A stretch of 64,000 bases of DNA. It comes from Fidelibacterota bacterium (GTDB lineage Bacteria; Fidelibacterota; Marinisomatia; SCGC-AAA003-L08; D37C17). The notes below the pieces were generated by a model. It saw only the letters and a program-made list of their open reading frames with translations, was not told where the DNA came from and did no database searches. The position numbers were made by a program, and so were the translations under genes. The stretch is from contig PBEF01000002.1 of the NCBI GenBank assembly GCA_002717625.1, forward strand, positions 127,338 through 191,337. The letters run 5' to 3'. Of this stretch, positions 48,838-58,429 are shown piece after piece (the stretch's first letter is position 1; each line of letters opens with the position of its first letter).

Positions 48838-49977
48838 ATGTATAAAATTTTAGATAAAAGTATAATCGGTGCAGATGAAATGGTTCTTAATATGGGACCT
48901 CAGCATCCTAGCACCCATGGAGTTTTACGATTAAAAATTGTTACAGATGGAGAGGTTGTAAGCCATATAGAACCTATTATAGGCTATCTACATAGATGCT
49001 TTGAAAAGCACTGTGAAAACTTAAGCTATGAACAGATAGCTCCATTTGCTGATCGCTGTGATTATCTCGCTGCAATGCATATGGGGCATGCATATGCTAT
49101 TTCAGTAGAAAAATTGCTGGGTATTGAAGAATTGCCCTCAAGGGTTGAATATATAAGGGTGATTCTAGCTGAATTTCAAAGAATTTCAAGTCATTTAATT
49201 GCTATTGGAGTCTTTGGTCTAGATGTGGGAGCAATAACTCCATTTACATGGACTTTGAGAGACAGAGAGAGAATAATAGATTTATTTGAGCAAGTTACCG
49301 GAGCAAGATTATTGTATAATTATATTTGGCCAGGAGGCTTAGCTCATGATTTGCCTCCCACTTTTGTCAATAAGGCATTGGAATTTCTTGATTATTTTGA
49401 ACCTCAAATTGAAGAATATAATAATCTTTTAACAACAAATAAAATTTTTATAGAGAGGTCTGCAGATGTAGGTGTTATGCCTAAAGATGTGGCTATCAAC
49501 TATGGTGTCACAGGACCTAGTCTTAGGGGGAGTGGAATGCCCTTTGATTTAAGAAAAGATGAACCTTATTCAATATATAGTAAGTTTGATTTTGATGTTC
49601 CAATTGGTGAAGGTTTAATGGGTACCGTAGGTGACTCATGGGACAGATATTATGTTAAAGTATTAGAAATGAAAGAAAGTATTAAAATTTTAAGACAAGC
49701 ATTACCTCAAATTCCAGATGGAGATGTTCAGTCTGCGTTGCCAAAGAAAATTCGCCCTAAAAAAGGTGAAATCTATTCTAGATATGAAACTGCACGAGGA
49801 GATGTTGGGTTTTATATTAGAAGTGGTGGTAAAAATACGCCAACTAGATTAAAGATGCGTTCTCCTGCTTATTGCAATCTATCTGTTTTAAATGAAATAT
49901 CTGCAGGATGGATGATTTCCGATGTTATAACTGTATTAGGAAGTCTTGATATTGTATTAGGAGAGATAGATAGATGA
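48838..49977 (+). CDS. nuoD: NADH-quinone oxidoreductase subunit D
   Basis: MVLNMGPQHPSTHGVLRL; DRCDYLAAMHM; GDVGFYIRSGG. Confidence 0.97.
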   Translation: MYKILDKSIIGADEMVLNMGPQHPSTHGVLRLKIVTDGEVVSHIEPIIGYLHRCFEKHCENLSYEQIAPFADRCDYLAAMHMGHAYAISVEKLLGIEELPSRVEYIRVILAEFQRISSHLIAIGVFGLDVGAITPFTWTLRDRERIIDLFEQVTGARLLYNYIWPGGLAHDLPPTFVNKALEFLDYFEPQIEEYNNLLTTNKIFIERSADVGVMPKDVAINYGVTGPSLRGSGMPFDLRKDEPYSIYSKFDFDVPIGEGLMGTVGDSWDRYYVKVLEMKESIKILRQALPQIPDGDVQSALPKKIRPKKGEIYSRYETARGDVGFYIRSGGKNTPTRLKMRSPAYCNLSVLNEISAGWMISDVITVLGSLDIVLGEIDR

Positions 49978-51092
49978 CCTCTGCGCTTGATTATCTTATT
50001 GAATTATTAGCTTTTACTGGTTTAGATCATTCTATATTAGTTGTTTTAGCCATTCATATTCCAGCTTTAGCTATATTTCTTGTTATGGTTGTTAACGCGA
50101 CTATTGCAGTTTATGTTGAAAGAAAAGTTGCAGCTTTTATGCAAGACCGTTTAGGTCCAATGGAAGTTGGCCTATTTGGCTTTAAAGGAGGCAGAAGGTT
50201 TTGGGGTGGCATTGGCCAAACAATTGCCGATGCTATTAAATTGTTAACTAAAGAAGATATAGTCCCAGATAATGCTGATAAAAAGCTGATGCTTTTAGCT
50301 CCATTTATTATTTTTATTGGCGCTTTCCTTACTTTTATTGCAGTTCCATTTTCTGAAAATTTAGTTGTTTCAGATTTTAATGTAGGAATTTTTTACATAA
50401 TAGCAATGAGCTCTGTCGGTGTTATTGGTATAATATTAGCAGGGTGGTCATCAAATAATAAATGGTCTTTGTATGGAGCGATGCGAGCTGCAGCTCAAAT
50501 AGTCAGCTATGAAATACCTATAGGTTTAACTTTATTGTTAGTTGTTATAGTTGCGGGAAGTCTTAATCTTGGTGATATTGTTCAATGGCAAGCAGATAAT
50601 AGATGGTTTATTATTCATAGTCCATTTACATTTGTTGCATTTTTTATTTATTTTATATCTGTAGTGGCAGAAACAAATAGAACTCCCTTTGATATTCCTG
50701 AAGCTGAGTCAGAATTAGTCGCAGGTTGGATGACAGAATATTCTGGATTTAAATGGGCTATATTTTTTCTTAGTGAATACGCTAATATGCTTATTGTGAG
50801 CATTGTTGCATCTGTAGTATTTCTTGGAGGATGGCTTTCTCCATTAGCAATACTTAATATTGGAATTCCAGAAAGCTGGATGATTTTAGACGGTCCAATT
50901 TTAGGCTTTTTCTGGGTTATGTTAAAGGCATTGTTCTTAGTTTTTGTAATGATGTGGTTTAGGTGGACTTTTCCAAGGCTTAGAGTTGATCAACTGATGT
51001 ATCTGTGCTGGAAAGTATTTATTCCATTTTGTTTAGCAAATTTATTTTTTGTATCAATATGGGAATTAATATCAGGAACAATTTTTAGATAA
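49974..51092 (+). CDS. nuoH: NADH-quinone oxidoreductase subunit H
   Basis: YVERKVAAFMQDRLGPMEVG; ETNRTPFDIPEAESELVAGW. Confidence 0.97.
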   Translation: MTSALDYLIELLAFTGLDHSILVVLAIHIPALAIFLVMVVNATIAVYVERKVAAFMQDRLGPMEVGLFGFKGGRRFWGGIGQTIADAIKLLTKEDIVPDNADKKLMLLAPFIIFIGAFLTFIAVPFSENLVVSDFNVGIFYIIAMSSVGVIGIILAGWSSNNKWSLYGAMRAAAQIVSYEIPIGLTLLLVVIVAGSLNLGDIVQWQADNRWFIIHSPFTFVAFFIYFISVVAETNRTPFDIPEAESELVAGWMTEYSGFKWAIFFLSEYANMLIVSIVASVVFLGGWLSPLAILNIGIPESWMILDGPILGFFWVMLKALFLVFVMMWFRWTFPRLRVDQLMYLCWKVFIPFCLANLFFVSIWELISGTIFR

Positions 51093-52018
51093 TGAGTGAA
51101 TATATAAATAATATTATTTATGGCGTTAAATCTTTTATTACTGGAATGAATTTGACTTTAAAACATTTTAGAAATAAAAAGGATTTAGTAGCAACATTGC
51201 AATATCCAAATGAGAAATGGCCCCTGCCTGAAAGGAATATAGGTTTTGACCCATCTGAATACAATGTTATCAGGTCAAGATTACATGTTGATATAGATGA
51301 TTGCATTGGTTGCCTTCAATGCGAGAGAGCATGTCCTGTAGATTGTATTAAAATTGATACAATTAAGCCTCCAAAAGGAAGTGATTTTGACTGCGGAAAA
51401 ACATCGCATGATACTCAGAAAAAAATGATTGTTCCACGTTTTACTATAGATATGTCTGAATGTATGTATTGTGATCTTTGCGTGCATCCTTGTCCTGAAG
51501 AATGTATTTATATGGTAGGTGGTCCTAATGAGCCTAAACATGAAATAGATTATGAGTTTAGTCAATACGAAAGGCATGGTTTAGTCTTTGAATTTGCTAC
51601 TGCTACTGATCAGGATATTATTGATATTGGAGCAGAGGATTATTTAAAAGAAAGAAAAGCAAAAGAAGAAAAAAGGATTAAGGGTGAAAATTTAAAAGGG
51701 GTAGTACATCAAGAAGATTCTGTATCATCTGCATTATCAGATCCTATCACTCCAGTTGCAGCAGCTCCAGTTGCAGCAGCTCCAGTTGCAGCAGCTCCAG
51801 TTGCAGCAGTTCCAATTGATTTTAATATTAAATCTATAGATTTTATAGAAGATAAGACTGTAAGAGGTACAGCTAAAAAAGCATTTATGGGTGCTAAGCG
51901 TGCAAAATTAGAAGGTGCAGCAATGATTGATTTTATTATAGCCGAATTGGATAAAGCTTCAAAACTTGATGATGATATTAAGAATACCTTGGAAGGATTT
52001 AAAGGAGGCAAGAATTAA
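51092..52018 (+). CDS. nuoI: NADH-quinone oxidoreductase subunit I with unusual C-terminal Ala/Pro linker plus helical extension
   Basis: CIGCLQCERACPVDCI and CMYCDLCVHPCPEECI 2x[4Fe-4S]; PVAAAPVAAAPVAAAPVAAVP linker. Confidence 0.93.
   Translation: MSEYINNIIYGVKSFITGMNLTLKHFRNKKDLVATLQYPNEKWPLPERNIGFDPSEYNVIRSRLHVDIDDCIGCLQCERACPVDCIKIDTIKPPKGSDFDCGKTSHDTQKKMIVPRFTIDMSECMYCDLCVHPCPEECIYMVGGPNEPKHEIDYEFSQYERHGLVFEFATATDQDIIDIGAEDYLKERKAKEEKRIKGENLKGVVHQEDSVSSALSDPITPVAAAPVAAAPVAAAPVAAVPIDFNIKSIDFIEDKTVRGTAKKAFMGAKRAKLEGAAMIDFIIAELDKASKLDDDIKNTLEGFKGGKN
51751..51810 (+). repeat. 15-bp tandem repeat x4 (tccagttgcagcagc) encoding the (PVAAA)n-type linker in NuoI
   Basis: Three identical copies and one with a terminal c->t change, read directly. 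Confidence 0.97.
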
Positions 52019-52524
52019 TGCCGATTCCAGATTTAGGAATATTATTGTTTTTAGGTTTATGTGGGCTAATTGTAGGATCTGCTTTTATGGTGGTTACTTC
52101 TCCTAATTTAGTTCATTCTGCAGTATCTTTACTTTTTACATTTTTTGGTATTGCTGCAATTTATATATATTTATATGCAGATTTTATTGCTGCTACACAA
52201 GTTGTTGTATACGTTGGAGGTATTCTTGTATTGATTATTTTTGGTGTTATGCTTACTAATAAAATTGAAAATGCGACAATAACATCTAAAACTCATAATC
52301 AGATTCCAGGGGCTTTGTTTTCAGGAATTTTATTGTTATTACAGTTTTACGCTATATTTAATACTAAATGGTTGGTTAATGATAATCCTGAGAAATCCAG
52401 TACTGTTATGGATATTGGAGAACTCCTATTAGGTAAATATCTGTTACCGTTTGAAGTTGTATCTATTTTATTGTTATCTGCATTAATTGGAGCTGCTATG
52501 TTATCAAGAAAGAAGGTAGACTAA
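52018..52524 (+). CDS. nuoJ: NADH-quinone oxidoreductase subunit J
   Basis: NLVHSAVSLLFTFFGIAAIYIYLYADFIAATQVVVYVGGILVLIIFGVML. Confidence 0.95.
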   Translation: MPIPDLGILLFLGLCGLIVGSAFMVVTSPNLVHSAVSLLFTFFGIAAIYIYLYADFIAATQVVVYVGGILVLIIFGVMLTNKIENATITSKTHNQIPGALFSGILLLLQFYAIFNTKWLVNDNPEKSSTVMDIGELLLGKYLLPFEVVSILLLSALIGAAMLSRKKVD

Positions 52525-52833
52525 ATGGACTATATACAGCCTTACTTAATGTTATCCTCTATTCTTTTTTCGATGGGTATTTATGCTGTTATTACAAGAA
52601 AAAATGCAGTAGCTATACTCATGGGGATAGAACTGATTTTGAATGCATGTAATATTAATTTTGTTACTTTTAATAGATTCGGAAATTTTGCAACACTAGA
52701 TGGACATGTTTTTACAATGTTCGTGATTGTCCTTGCAGCAGCAGAAGCTGCAGTTGCTCTTGCTATTATAATAAATTTGTTTAAAAATATTGGAACAGTT
52801 GATGTGGATCAAGCTAAGGAGATGAAAGGCTAA
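52525..52833 (+). CDS. nuoK: NADH-quinone oxidoreductase subunit K
   Basis: NAVAILMGIELILNACNINFVTFN...MFVIVLAAAEAAVALAII. Confidence 0.96.
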   Translation: MDYIQPYLMLSSILFSMGIYAVITRKNAVAILMGIELILNACNINFVTFNRFGNFATLDGHVFTMFVIVLAAAEAAVALAIIINLFKNIGTVDVDQAKEMKG

Positions 52834-54890
52834 TGAATGAGACTTTGCAGATAGCAGCCTTCCTTTTATTACCTATATTATCATTTATTGTTTTAATATT
52901 TTTTGGTAAAAAATTAAATGGGCATTCATCTACTTTAGGTCTATCCCTAATGGGGCTTATGTTGTTGAATGCTTTAATATTAATAGTTAATGCAGAGCCA
53001 TACAACCTTACAGCGAAAACTTATGAAAAATGGTCAATTTATAATTCTTTTGAATGGTTCTCTACTGGTAATTTATCTGTTTATTTAGGTTATTATGTAG
53101 ACAACATAACAGCTATAATGTTATTAGTGGTAGCTCTTATAGGATTTCTTGTGCATCTATATTCTACGGAGTATATGAAAGGTGATCCCCGGTATTCTCG
53201 ATATTTTGCATTTTTAGGAATTTTTATATTTTCTATGAATGGTATAGTCCTTGCAGATTCTCTGATTATGATGTATATATTCTGGGAATTGGTAGGCTTA
53301 AGCTCTTTTCTTTTAATTGGATTTTGGTTTGAAAAAGATAGACCTCCTATGGCTGCTAATAAAGCATTCTTAACAAATAGAGTAGGAGATATAGGAATGT
53401 TTATTGGTATTATGATTCTTTATTTCCATGTAGGTTCATTTAATATTAAAGAAATTGTAGGCGGTGTTTCTGAAATGGATCCTGGTTTACTTACATTGGC
53501 AGGTTTATTAGTGTTTATGGGTGCAATTGGTAAGTCTGCACAGTTTCCATTGCATATTTGGCTTCCAGATGCTATGGAAGGGCCTACACCTGTTAGTGCC
53601 TTGATTCATGCTGCTACAATGGTTGCTGCTGGTGTCTATATGACATTTAGAATTTTTCCATTTTTAACTCCAGATGCTTTGGCTGTTGTTGCTGTAATTG
53701 GTGCTATAACAGCACTTATGGCAGCTATAACTGCTATTACAAGAAATGACATAAAAGCTGTTCTTGCATATTCTACAATTAGTCAGTTAGGATATATGAT
53801 TATGGCATTAGGTGTAGGTGCTCCAGTTTATGCATTTTTTCATTTAGTGACTCATGCAATGTTTAAAGCATGTTTATTCTTATGTAGTGGTTCAGTAATA
53901 CATGCTATGCATCATTCCTTACATCATCTAGATGATCATCATACAGATCCTCAAGATATGAGTAATATGGGTGGCTTAAAGGATAAAATGCCTATCACTC
54001 ATGCGGCTATGCTTATATCTACTTTAGCAATAGCTGGAGTTCCATTCTTTTCAGGTTTTTTATCTAAAGATGGGATTTTAGCAGCTGTTTTATCATATTA
54101 TTATAAATATGATGGATGGACAATTATTCTTCCAATTGCAGGTTTTGGGGCTGCGATGATTACAGCTTTTTATATGTTTAGGTTGATATTTAAAACTTTT
54201 TATGGGATACCAAAAAAGAAAGATATTTATAAGCATATACATGAATCTCCTTTAGCTATGACTATCCCTTTGATGTTATTGTCAGTCTTAAGTTTTGCCT
54301 TTGCTTTTACTGCCAATTTAAATCCATTGAAAAGCTGGGGATGGTTTAAGGCTTTAATTTATAAGTATGGAAAAAATCATAATTTTTTAAATATGAAATA
54401 CGTTAATAGCGGAATAGAATCAGCACATTATGATGCAATGTATTTATCGCTATTTGTTGCTTCTATAGGTATTGCATTATCTGTTTTAATCTATTATTTA
54501 AAGAAGGTAGATGTTGATAAAATAGCCAATTTATTTAATTTAGTAGGCCTTTATAGTTTATCTAAAAATAAATTTTATATTGATAAGATATATAATATGA
54601 TTTTCTATAAGCCGTTTTTATTTCAAACAAGGACAGCATCTTTTATTGATTGGGATATCTACGATCAAAAGATTGTTGATGCATGGGGTTGGATTACTTT
54701 GAAAATATCTAAATATACAGGAATTTCAGACTATAGTATACTTGATCAAAAGATTATTGATGGGACATCTCATTTAACGCAATATGTTTCAACAAAATTA
54801 AGAAAAACACAGTCAGGTGTAATACAAAATTATTTGCTTGGTGTATTGGCAATACTCGTTGTTTTTATAATAGTTATTAACCAAATATAA
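52833..54890 (+). CDS. nuoL: NADH-quinone oxidoreductase subunit L
   Basis: STEYMKGDPRYSRYFAFLGIFIFSM; LPDAMEGPTPVSALIHAATMVAAGVYM. Confidence 0.97.
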   Translation: MNETLQIAAFLLLPILSFIVLIFFGKKLNGHSSTLGLSLMGLMLLNALILIVNAEPYNLTAKTYEKWSIYNSFEWFSTGNLSVYLGYYVDNITAIMLLVVALIGFLVHLYSTEYMKGDPRYSRYFAFLGIFIFSMNGIVLADSLIMMYIFWELVGLSSFLLIGFWFEKDRPPMAANKAFLTNRVGDIGMFIGIMILYFHVGSFNIKEIVGGVSEMDPGLLTLAGLLVFMGAIGKSAQFPLHIWLPDAMEGPTPVSALIHAATMVAAGVYMTFRIFPFLTPDALAVVAVIGAITALMAAITAITRNDIKAVLAYSTISQLGYMIMALGVGAPVYAFFHLVTHAMFKACLFLCSGSVIHAMHHSLHHLDDHHTDPQDMSNMGGLKDKMPITHAAMLISTLAIAGVPFFSGFLSKDGILAAVLSYYYKYDGWTIILPIAGFGAAMITAFYMFRLIFKTFYGIPKKKDIYKHIHESPLAMTIPLMLLSVLSFAFAFTANLNPLKSWGWFKALIYKYGKNHNFLNMKYVNSGIESAHYDAMYLSLFVASIGIALSVLIYYLKKVDVDKIANLFNLVGLYSLSKNKFYIDKIYNMIFYKPFLFQTRTASFIDWDIYDQKIVDAWGWITLKISKYTGISDYSILDQKIIDGTSHLTQYVSTKLRKTQSGVIQNYLLGVLAILVVFIIVINQI

Positions 54891-54902
54891 GAATAGGACA
54901 TT

Positions 54903-56483
54903 ATGGAAAATTATATATTAACATTATTAATATTTTTACCAGTTTTAGGTGCGATTTTGATGCTTCCTGCATCAAAATATATTAAAGTTCCTAATATTGT
55001 TAAATATATAGCTTTAGCTACAACTGGAATACAGATTCTTCTTGCAGCTTGGCTGTATATGAATTTTGACCCTTCATTATCTGTAATGGAATCACCGTTC
55101 ACTGTTCAATTAAAATGGATAGAACATTTTAATATTGAGTATTTTGTAGGGGTTGATGGCTTAAGTATACCTATGGTTCTTTTAACTGCATTATTATCTT
55201 TTATATGCATCTTGGCAAGTTGGAACATTGAAAAAAAGACTCTTGGATATTTTTCATTGTTTTTATTACTTGATGCTGGCATGATGGGGGTATTTTTAGC
55301 ATTAGATTTTTTCTTATTCTATATTTTTTGGGAAGTGATGTTGTTACCTATGTATTTTCTTATTGGTATATGGGGTGGCCCTCAGCGTCACTATGCTGCA
55401 ATTAAGTTCTTTTTATATACTTTATTTGGCTCACTGTTTATGTTGCTTGCGATGATTGGGTTATGGTATTTTACAGCTCCGTTTAATGGTGGCGATGGAA
55501 CTTTTAATTTAATTAGGTTGATTGAATTAGCCCCTCAGATAGATGCACAATTATGGGGTTGGAATGTGCAGTGGTTATTATGGATAGCATTATTTATTGG
55601 TTTTGCAATTAAAGTTCCTGTATTCCCTTTCCATACATGGCTACCTTTAGCTCACGTAGAAGCACCAACTGCAATATCAGTTATACTTGCAGGTGTACTT
55701 TTAAAAATGGGCACATATGGCTTACTTAGGATAAGTTACCCGCTTTTACCTGGTGAAGTTGTCGCCTTTTCTTATACTCTGGCAATACTGGGAGTAATAA
55801 ATATATTATGGGGAGCAATGTGTGCTATCGCTCAAATTGATTTGAAAAAAATGGTTGCGTATTCATCTGTCAGCCATATGGGTTACGTTTTATTGGGGAT
55901 GTCAGCTGCTGTTAGTCCAAGTTTAGCCGGTGCTGAAGCTGGCTTAAATGGTGCTGTGATGCAAATGTTTAATCATGGTACGATTACAGCAATGCTATTC
56001 TTGTTGGTTGGAGTATTATATGATCAAGCGCATCATAGATGGATTGTTTATCCAGAAAATCATGAGAACCAAGAATTAGCAGGAAAACTAGCTTTTGGTG
56101 GCTTAGCATCACAAATGCCAATATTTTCAGCTTTTGTTGCACTTGCATTTTTTGCAGGACTTGGTTTGCCTGCATTATCAGGTTTCATAAGTGAAGCTTT
56201 ATGTTTTATAGGTGGTTTTAGTGCATTTAGATTAGTAACAGCTATTGGTACTTTAGGTATTTTACTTGGTGCTGTTTATTTATTAAGAGCGTATCAAAGA
56301 GTATTTTTAGGTCCTTTAAATTCATCATATGCTGATTTAAAAGATATAAATTTACGAGAGTTAGGAACAGTTGTTCCTATAGCATTTTTGGTTTTATTAT
56401 TTGGAGTATTTCCAAAACCATTGGTTGATATGGTAAGTAGCTCAATTAGTTCACTTGTTTCCATTATTCAGGGAGCAATGTAG
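54903..56483 (+). CDS. nuoM: NADH-quinone oxidoreductase subunit M
   Basis: FYIFWEVMLLPMYFLIGIWGG; FPFHTWLPLAHVEAPTAISVILAGVLLKMGTYGLLR. Confidence 0.97.
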   Translation: MENYILTLLIFLPVLGAILMLPASKYIKVPNIVKYIALATTGIQILLAAWLYMNFDPSLSVMESPFTVQLKWIEHFNIEYFVGVDGLSIPMVLLTALLSFICILASWNIEKKTLGYFSLFLLLDAGMMGVFLALDFFLFYIFWEVMLLPMYFLIGIWGGPQRHYAAIKFFLYTLFGSLFMLLAMIGLWYFTAPFNGGDGTFNLIRLIELAPQIDAQLWGWNVQWLLWIALFIGFAIKVPVFPFHTWLPLAHVEAPTAISVILAGVLLKMGTYGLLRISYPLLPGEVVAFSYTLAILGVINILWGAMCAIAQIDLKKMVAYSSVSHMGYVLLGMSAAVSPSLAGAEAGLNGAVMQMFNHGTITAMLFLLVGVLYDQAHHRWIVYPENHENQELAGKLAFGGLASQMPIFSAFVALAFFAGLGLPALSGFISEALCFIGGFSAFRLVTAIGTLGILLGAVYLLRAYQRVFLGPLNSSYADLKDINLRELGTVVPIAFLVLLFGVFPKPLVDMVSSSISSLVSIIQGAM

Positions 56484-56486
56484 TAG

Positions 56487-57941
56487 ATGAATAATCTTCA
56501 AAGCATACAATATTTTTTACCAGAATTACTAATTGTACAATTAGCTTTATCAATTATTATATTAGATCTATTGTCACTTAAAAGATGGGTTAATATATGT
56601 GTTTATATAGGTTTAGGGTGCTCTGCTTTGCTTCTATGTCAACTATCATCTCCCATTGATGGCTTTCATATTTTTAATGGTATGTTAATTAATGATTCAT
56701 TTTCTTATTATTTTAAGTGGATTATTTTAATTTCTACAGCTTCTATTATTGTTATATCTAATTACTCAAAAGAGCTCGATAGAGAGTATTCAGTAGAGTT
56801 TAATGCTATGATATTATTTGTTTTACTTGGAATGTTTTTGATGACAAATTCTATAGATTTACTGATGATTTATCTATCTATAGAACTTGTTAGTATTCCA
56901 TCTTATGTGCTTGCGGGTATATTAAAAAATGATAAGAAATCTAATGAGGCATCATTAAAGTATGTTATATTTGGCTCTTTTGCTTCTGGCTTAATGCTGT
57001 TTGGTTTAAGTTGGCTTTATGGGATTTCTGGATCAACAAATATTTACGATATATATAATTCATTAGCTCTCGTTGAAAGCCCTTACATGATATATATATC
57101 ATTAATGCTTATACTTGTTGGCTTTGGGTATAAAATATCAATGGCTCCTTTACACTATTGGACTCCAGATGTTTATGAGGGTTCTCCAACAGTTGTAACA
57201 GCATTCTTTTCTGTAGCACCAAAAGCTGCAGGTTTTGCAATACTTATTAGAACATTCTCAATATTATTTACAGATGCAAATTCTTTATCTGTTAATACAT
57301 TTCCTATACATAATGTGAATTGGTCTCTTGTAGTTGCTGTTTTATCTGCAATCACTATGTCTATAGGTAATTTGTTAGCGCTAAAACAGGATAATGTGAA
57401 AAGGATGCTAGCTTATTCAACAATATCACACGTTGGTTTTATGTTGATGGCCTTTTCAACAACGTCAGTAGAAGGCAACATAGGAATTATGTTCTATTTG
57501 GCTATGTATATGTTTATGAATTTATCAGCATTTTTTATGGTTATTCATGTAGAAAATAATTTTAATGTAAAAAATATAGAAGATTGGTCAGGAATAGGAT
57601 ATAAATCACCTGTTTTATCAATATTTATGGTTTTATCATTAGTATCTTTAGCAGGTCTTCCTCCAACTTCTGGTTTTGTTGGAAAGGTGTATTTGTTTAG
57701 AACATTATTTGCAACTGAGCAATTTTATTGGCTTGGTATAGTTGCAATATTAAATAGTGTTATATCTTTATACTATTATTTTAAAATTGTAAAAAGCATG
57801 TATTTTAGCGAAAAGGTAATTGAAGAAAAAGAAAACATACAAGCCCCTGTTTATACTCTGATCGTACTGTTTTCTGCACAAAATATATTGTTCTATATGT
57901 ATTGGTCAGATTTATATAATTATATAAAAGGCTTATTTTAA
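56487..57941 (+). CDS. nuoN: NADH-quinone oxidoreductase subunit N
   Basis: SIELVSIPSYVLAGI; APLHYWTPDVYEGSPTVVTAFFSVAPKAAGFA. Confidence 0.96.
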   Translation: MNNLQSIQYFLPELLIVQLALSIIILDLLSLKRWVNICVYIGLGCSALLLCQLSSPIDGFHIFNGMLINDSFSYYFKWIILISTASIIVISNYSKELDREYSVEFNAMILFVLLGMFLMTNSIDLLMIYLSIELVSIPSYVLAGILKNDKKSNEASLKYVIFGSFASGLMLFGLSWLYGISGSTNIYDIYNSLALVESPYMIYISLMLILVGFGYKISMAPLHYWTPDVYEGSPTVVTAFFSVAPKAAGFAILIRTFSILFTDANSLSVNTFPIHNVNWSLVVAVLSAITMSIGNLLALKQDNVKRMLAYSTISHVGFMLMAFSTTSVEGNIGIMFYLAMYMFMNLSAFFMVIHVENNFNVKNIEDWSGIGYKSPVLSIFMVLSLVSLAGLPPTSGFVGKVYLFRTLFATEQFYWLGIVAILNSVISLYYYFKIVKSMYFSEKVIEEKENIQAPVYTLIVLFSAQNILFYMYWSDLYNYIKGLF

Positions 57942-57943
57942 GA

Positions 57944-58429
57944 TTGGAAAAAGTAAAATTCGTAAAAGATTCTCAAGTGATTATGCATGAGCTTGTATTA
58001 CCAAATGATACAAATTTACTAGGTAATGTTTTAGGTGGCCGTGTTATGCATTTAATGGATATTTGCGCTGCAATGTCAGCGTATAAGCATGCAAGACGCC
58101 CAGTGGTGACAGCTTCTGTAGATCATCTTGATTTTTTAGCTCCTGCTAAAAAAGGAGATATACTTATTTTAAAATCTTCTGTTAACTTTACTCATCAAAC
58201 TTCTATGGAGGTTGGGGTTAGAATAGAAGCTGAAACTCCATTAACAGGGAAGGTGTATCATACAGCAACTGCATATTTAACTTTTGTTGCATTAAATGAT
58301 AACAATAAACCTACTAGAATTCCACTTGTGAATCCTGAAACTGATAAAGAAAAGTATAGATTTAAAGAAGCTCAAAGAAGACATAAAGAAAGAATTAATA
58401 GACTTAAAGAATTGAAAAATAAAAAATGA
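57944..58429 (+). CDS. Hotdog-fold acyl-CoA thioesterase (TTG start)
   Basis: LPNDTNLLGNVLGGRVMHLMDICAAMSAYKHARRPVVTASVDHLDFLAPAKKGD. Confidence 0.9.
   Translation: MEKVKFVKDSQVIMHELVLPNDTNLLGNVLGGRVMHLMDICAAMSAYKHARRPVVTASVDHLDFLAPAKKGDILILKSSVNFTHQTSMEVGVRIEAETPLTGKVYHTATAYLTFVALNDNNKPTRIPLVNPETDKEKYRFKEAQRRHKERINRLKELKNKK

Noticed and set aside
51751-51810. Short direct repeats as a possible CRISPR
   Set aside because: No spacers; in-frame 15-bp units encode PVAAA in NuoI
51709-52011. 100-aa antisense ORF opposite the NuoI linker
   Set aside because: Open only because the 15-bp GC-richer tandem repeat lacks stops on the reverse strand; low-complexity TGAAATGAAA product
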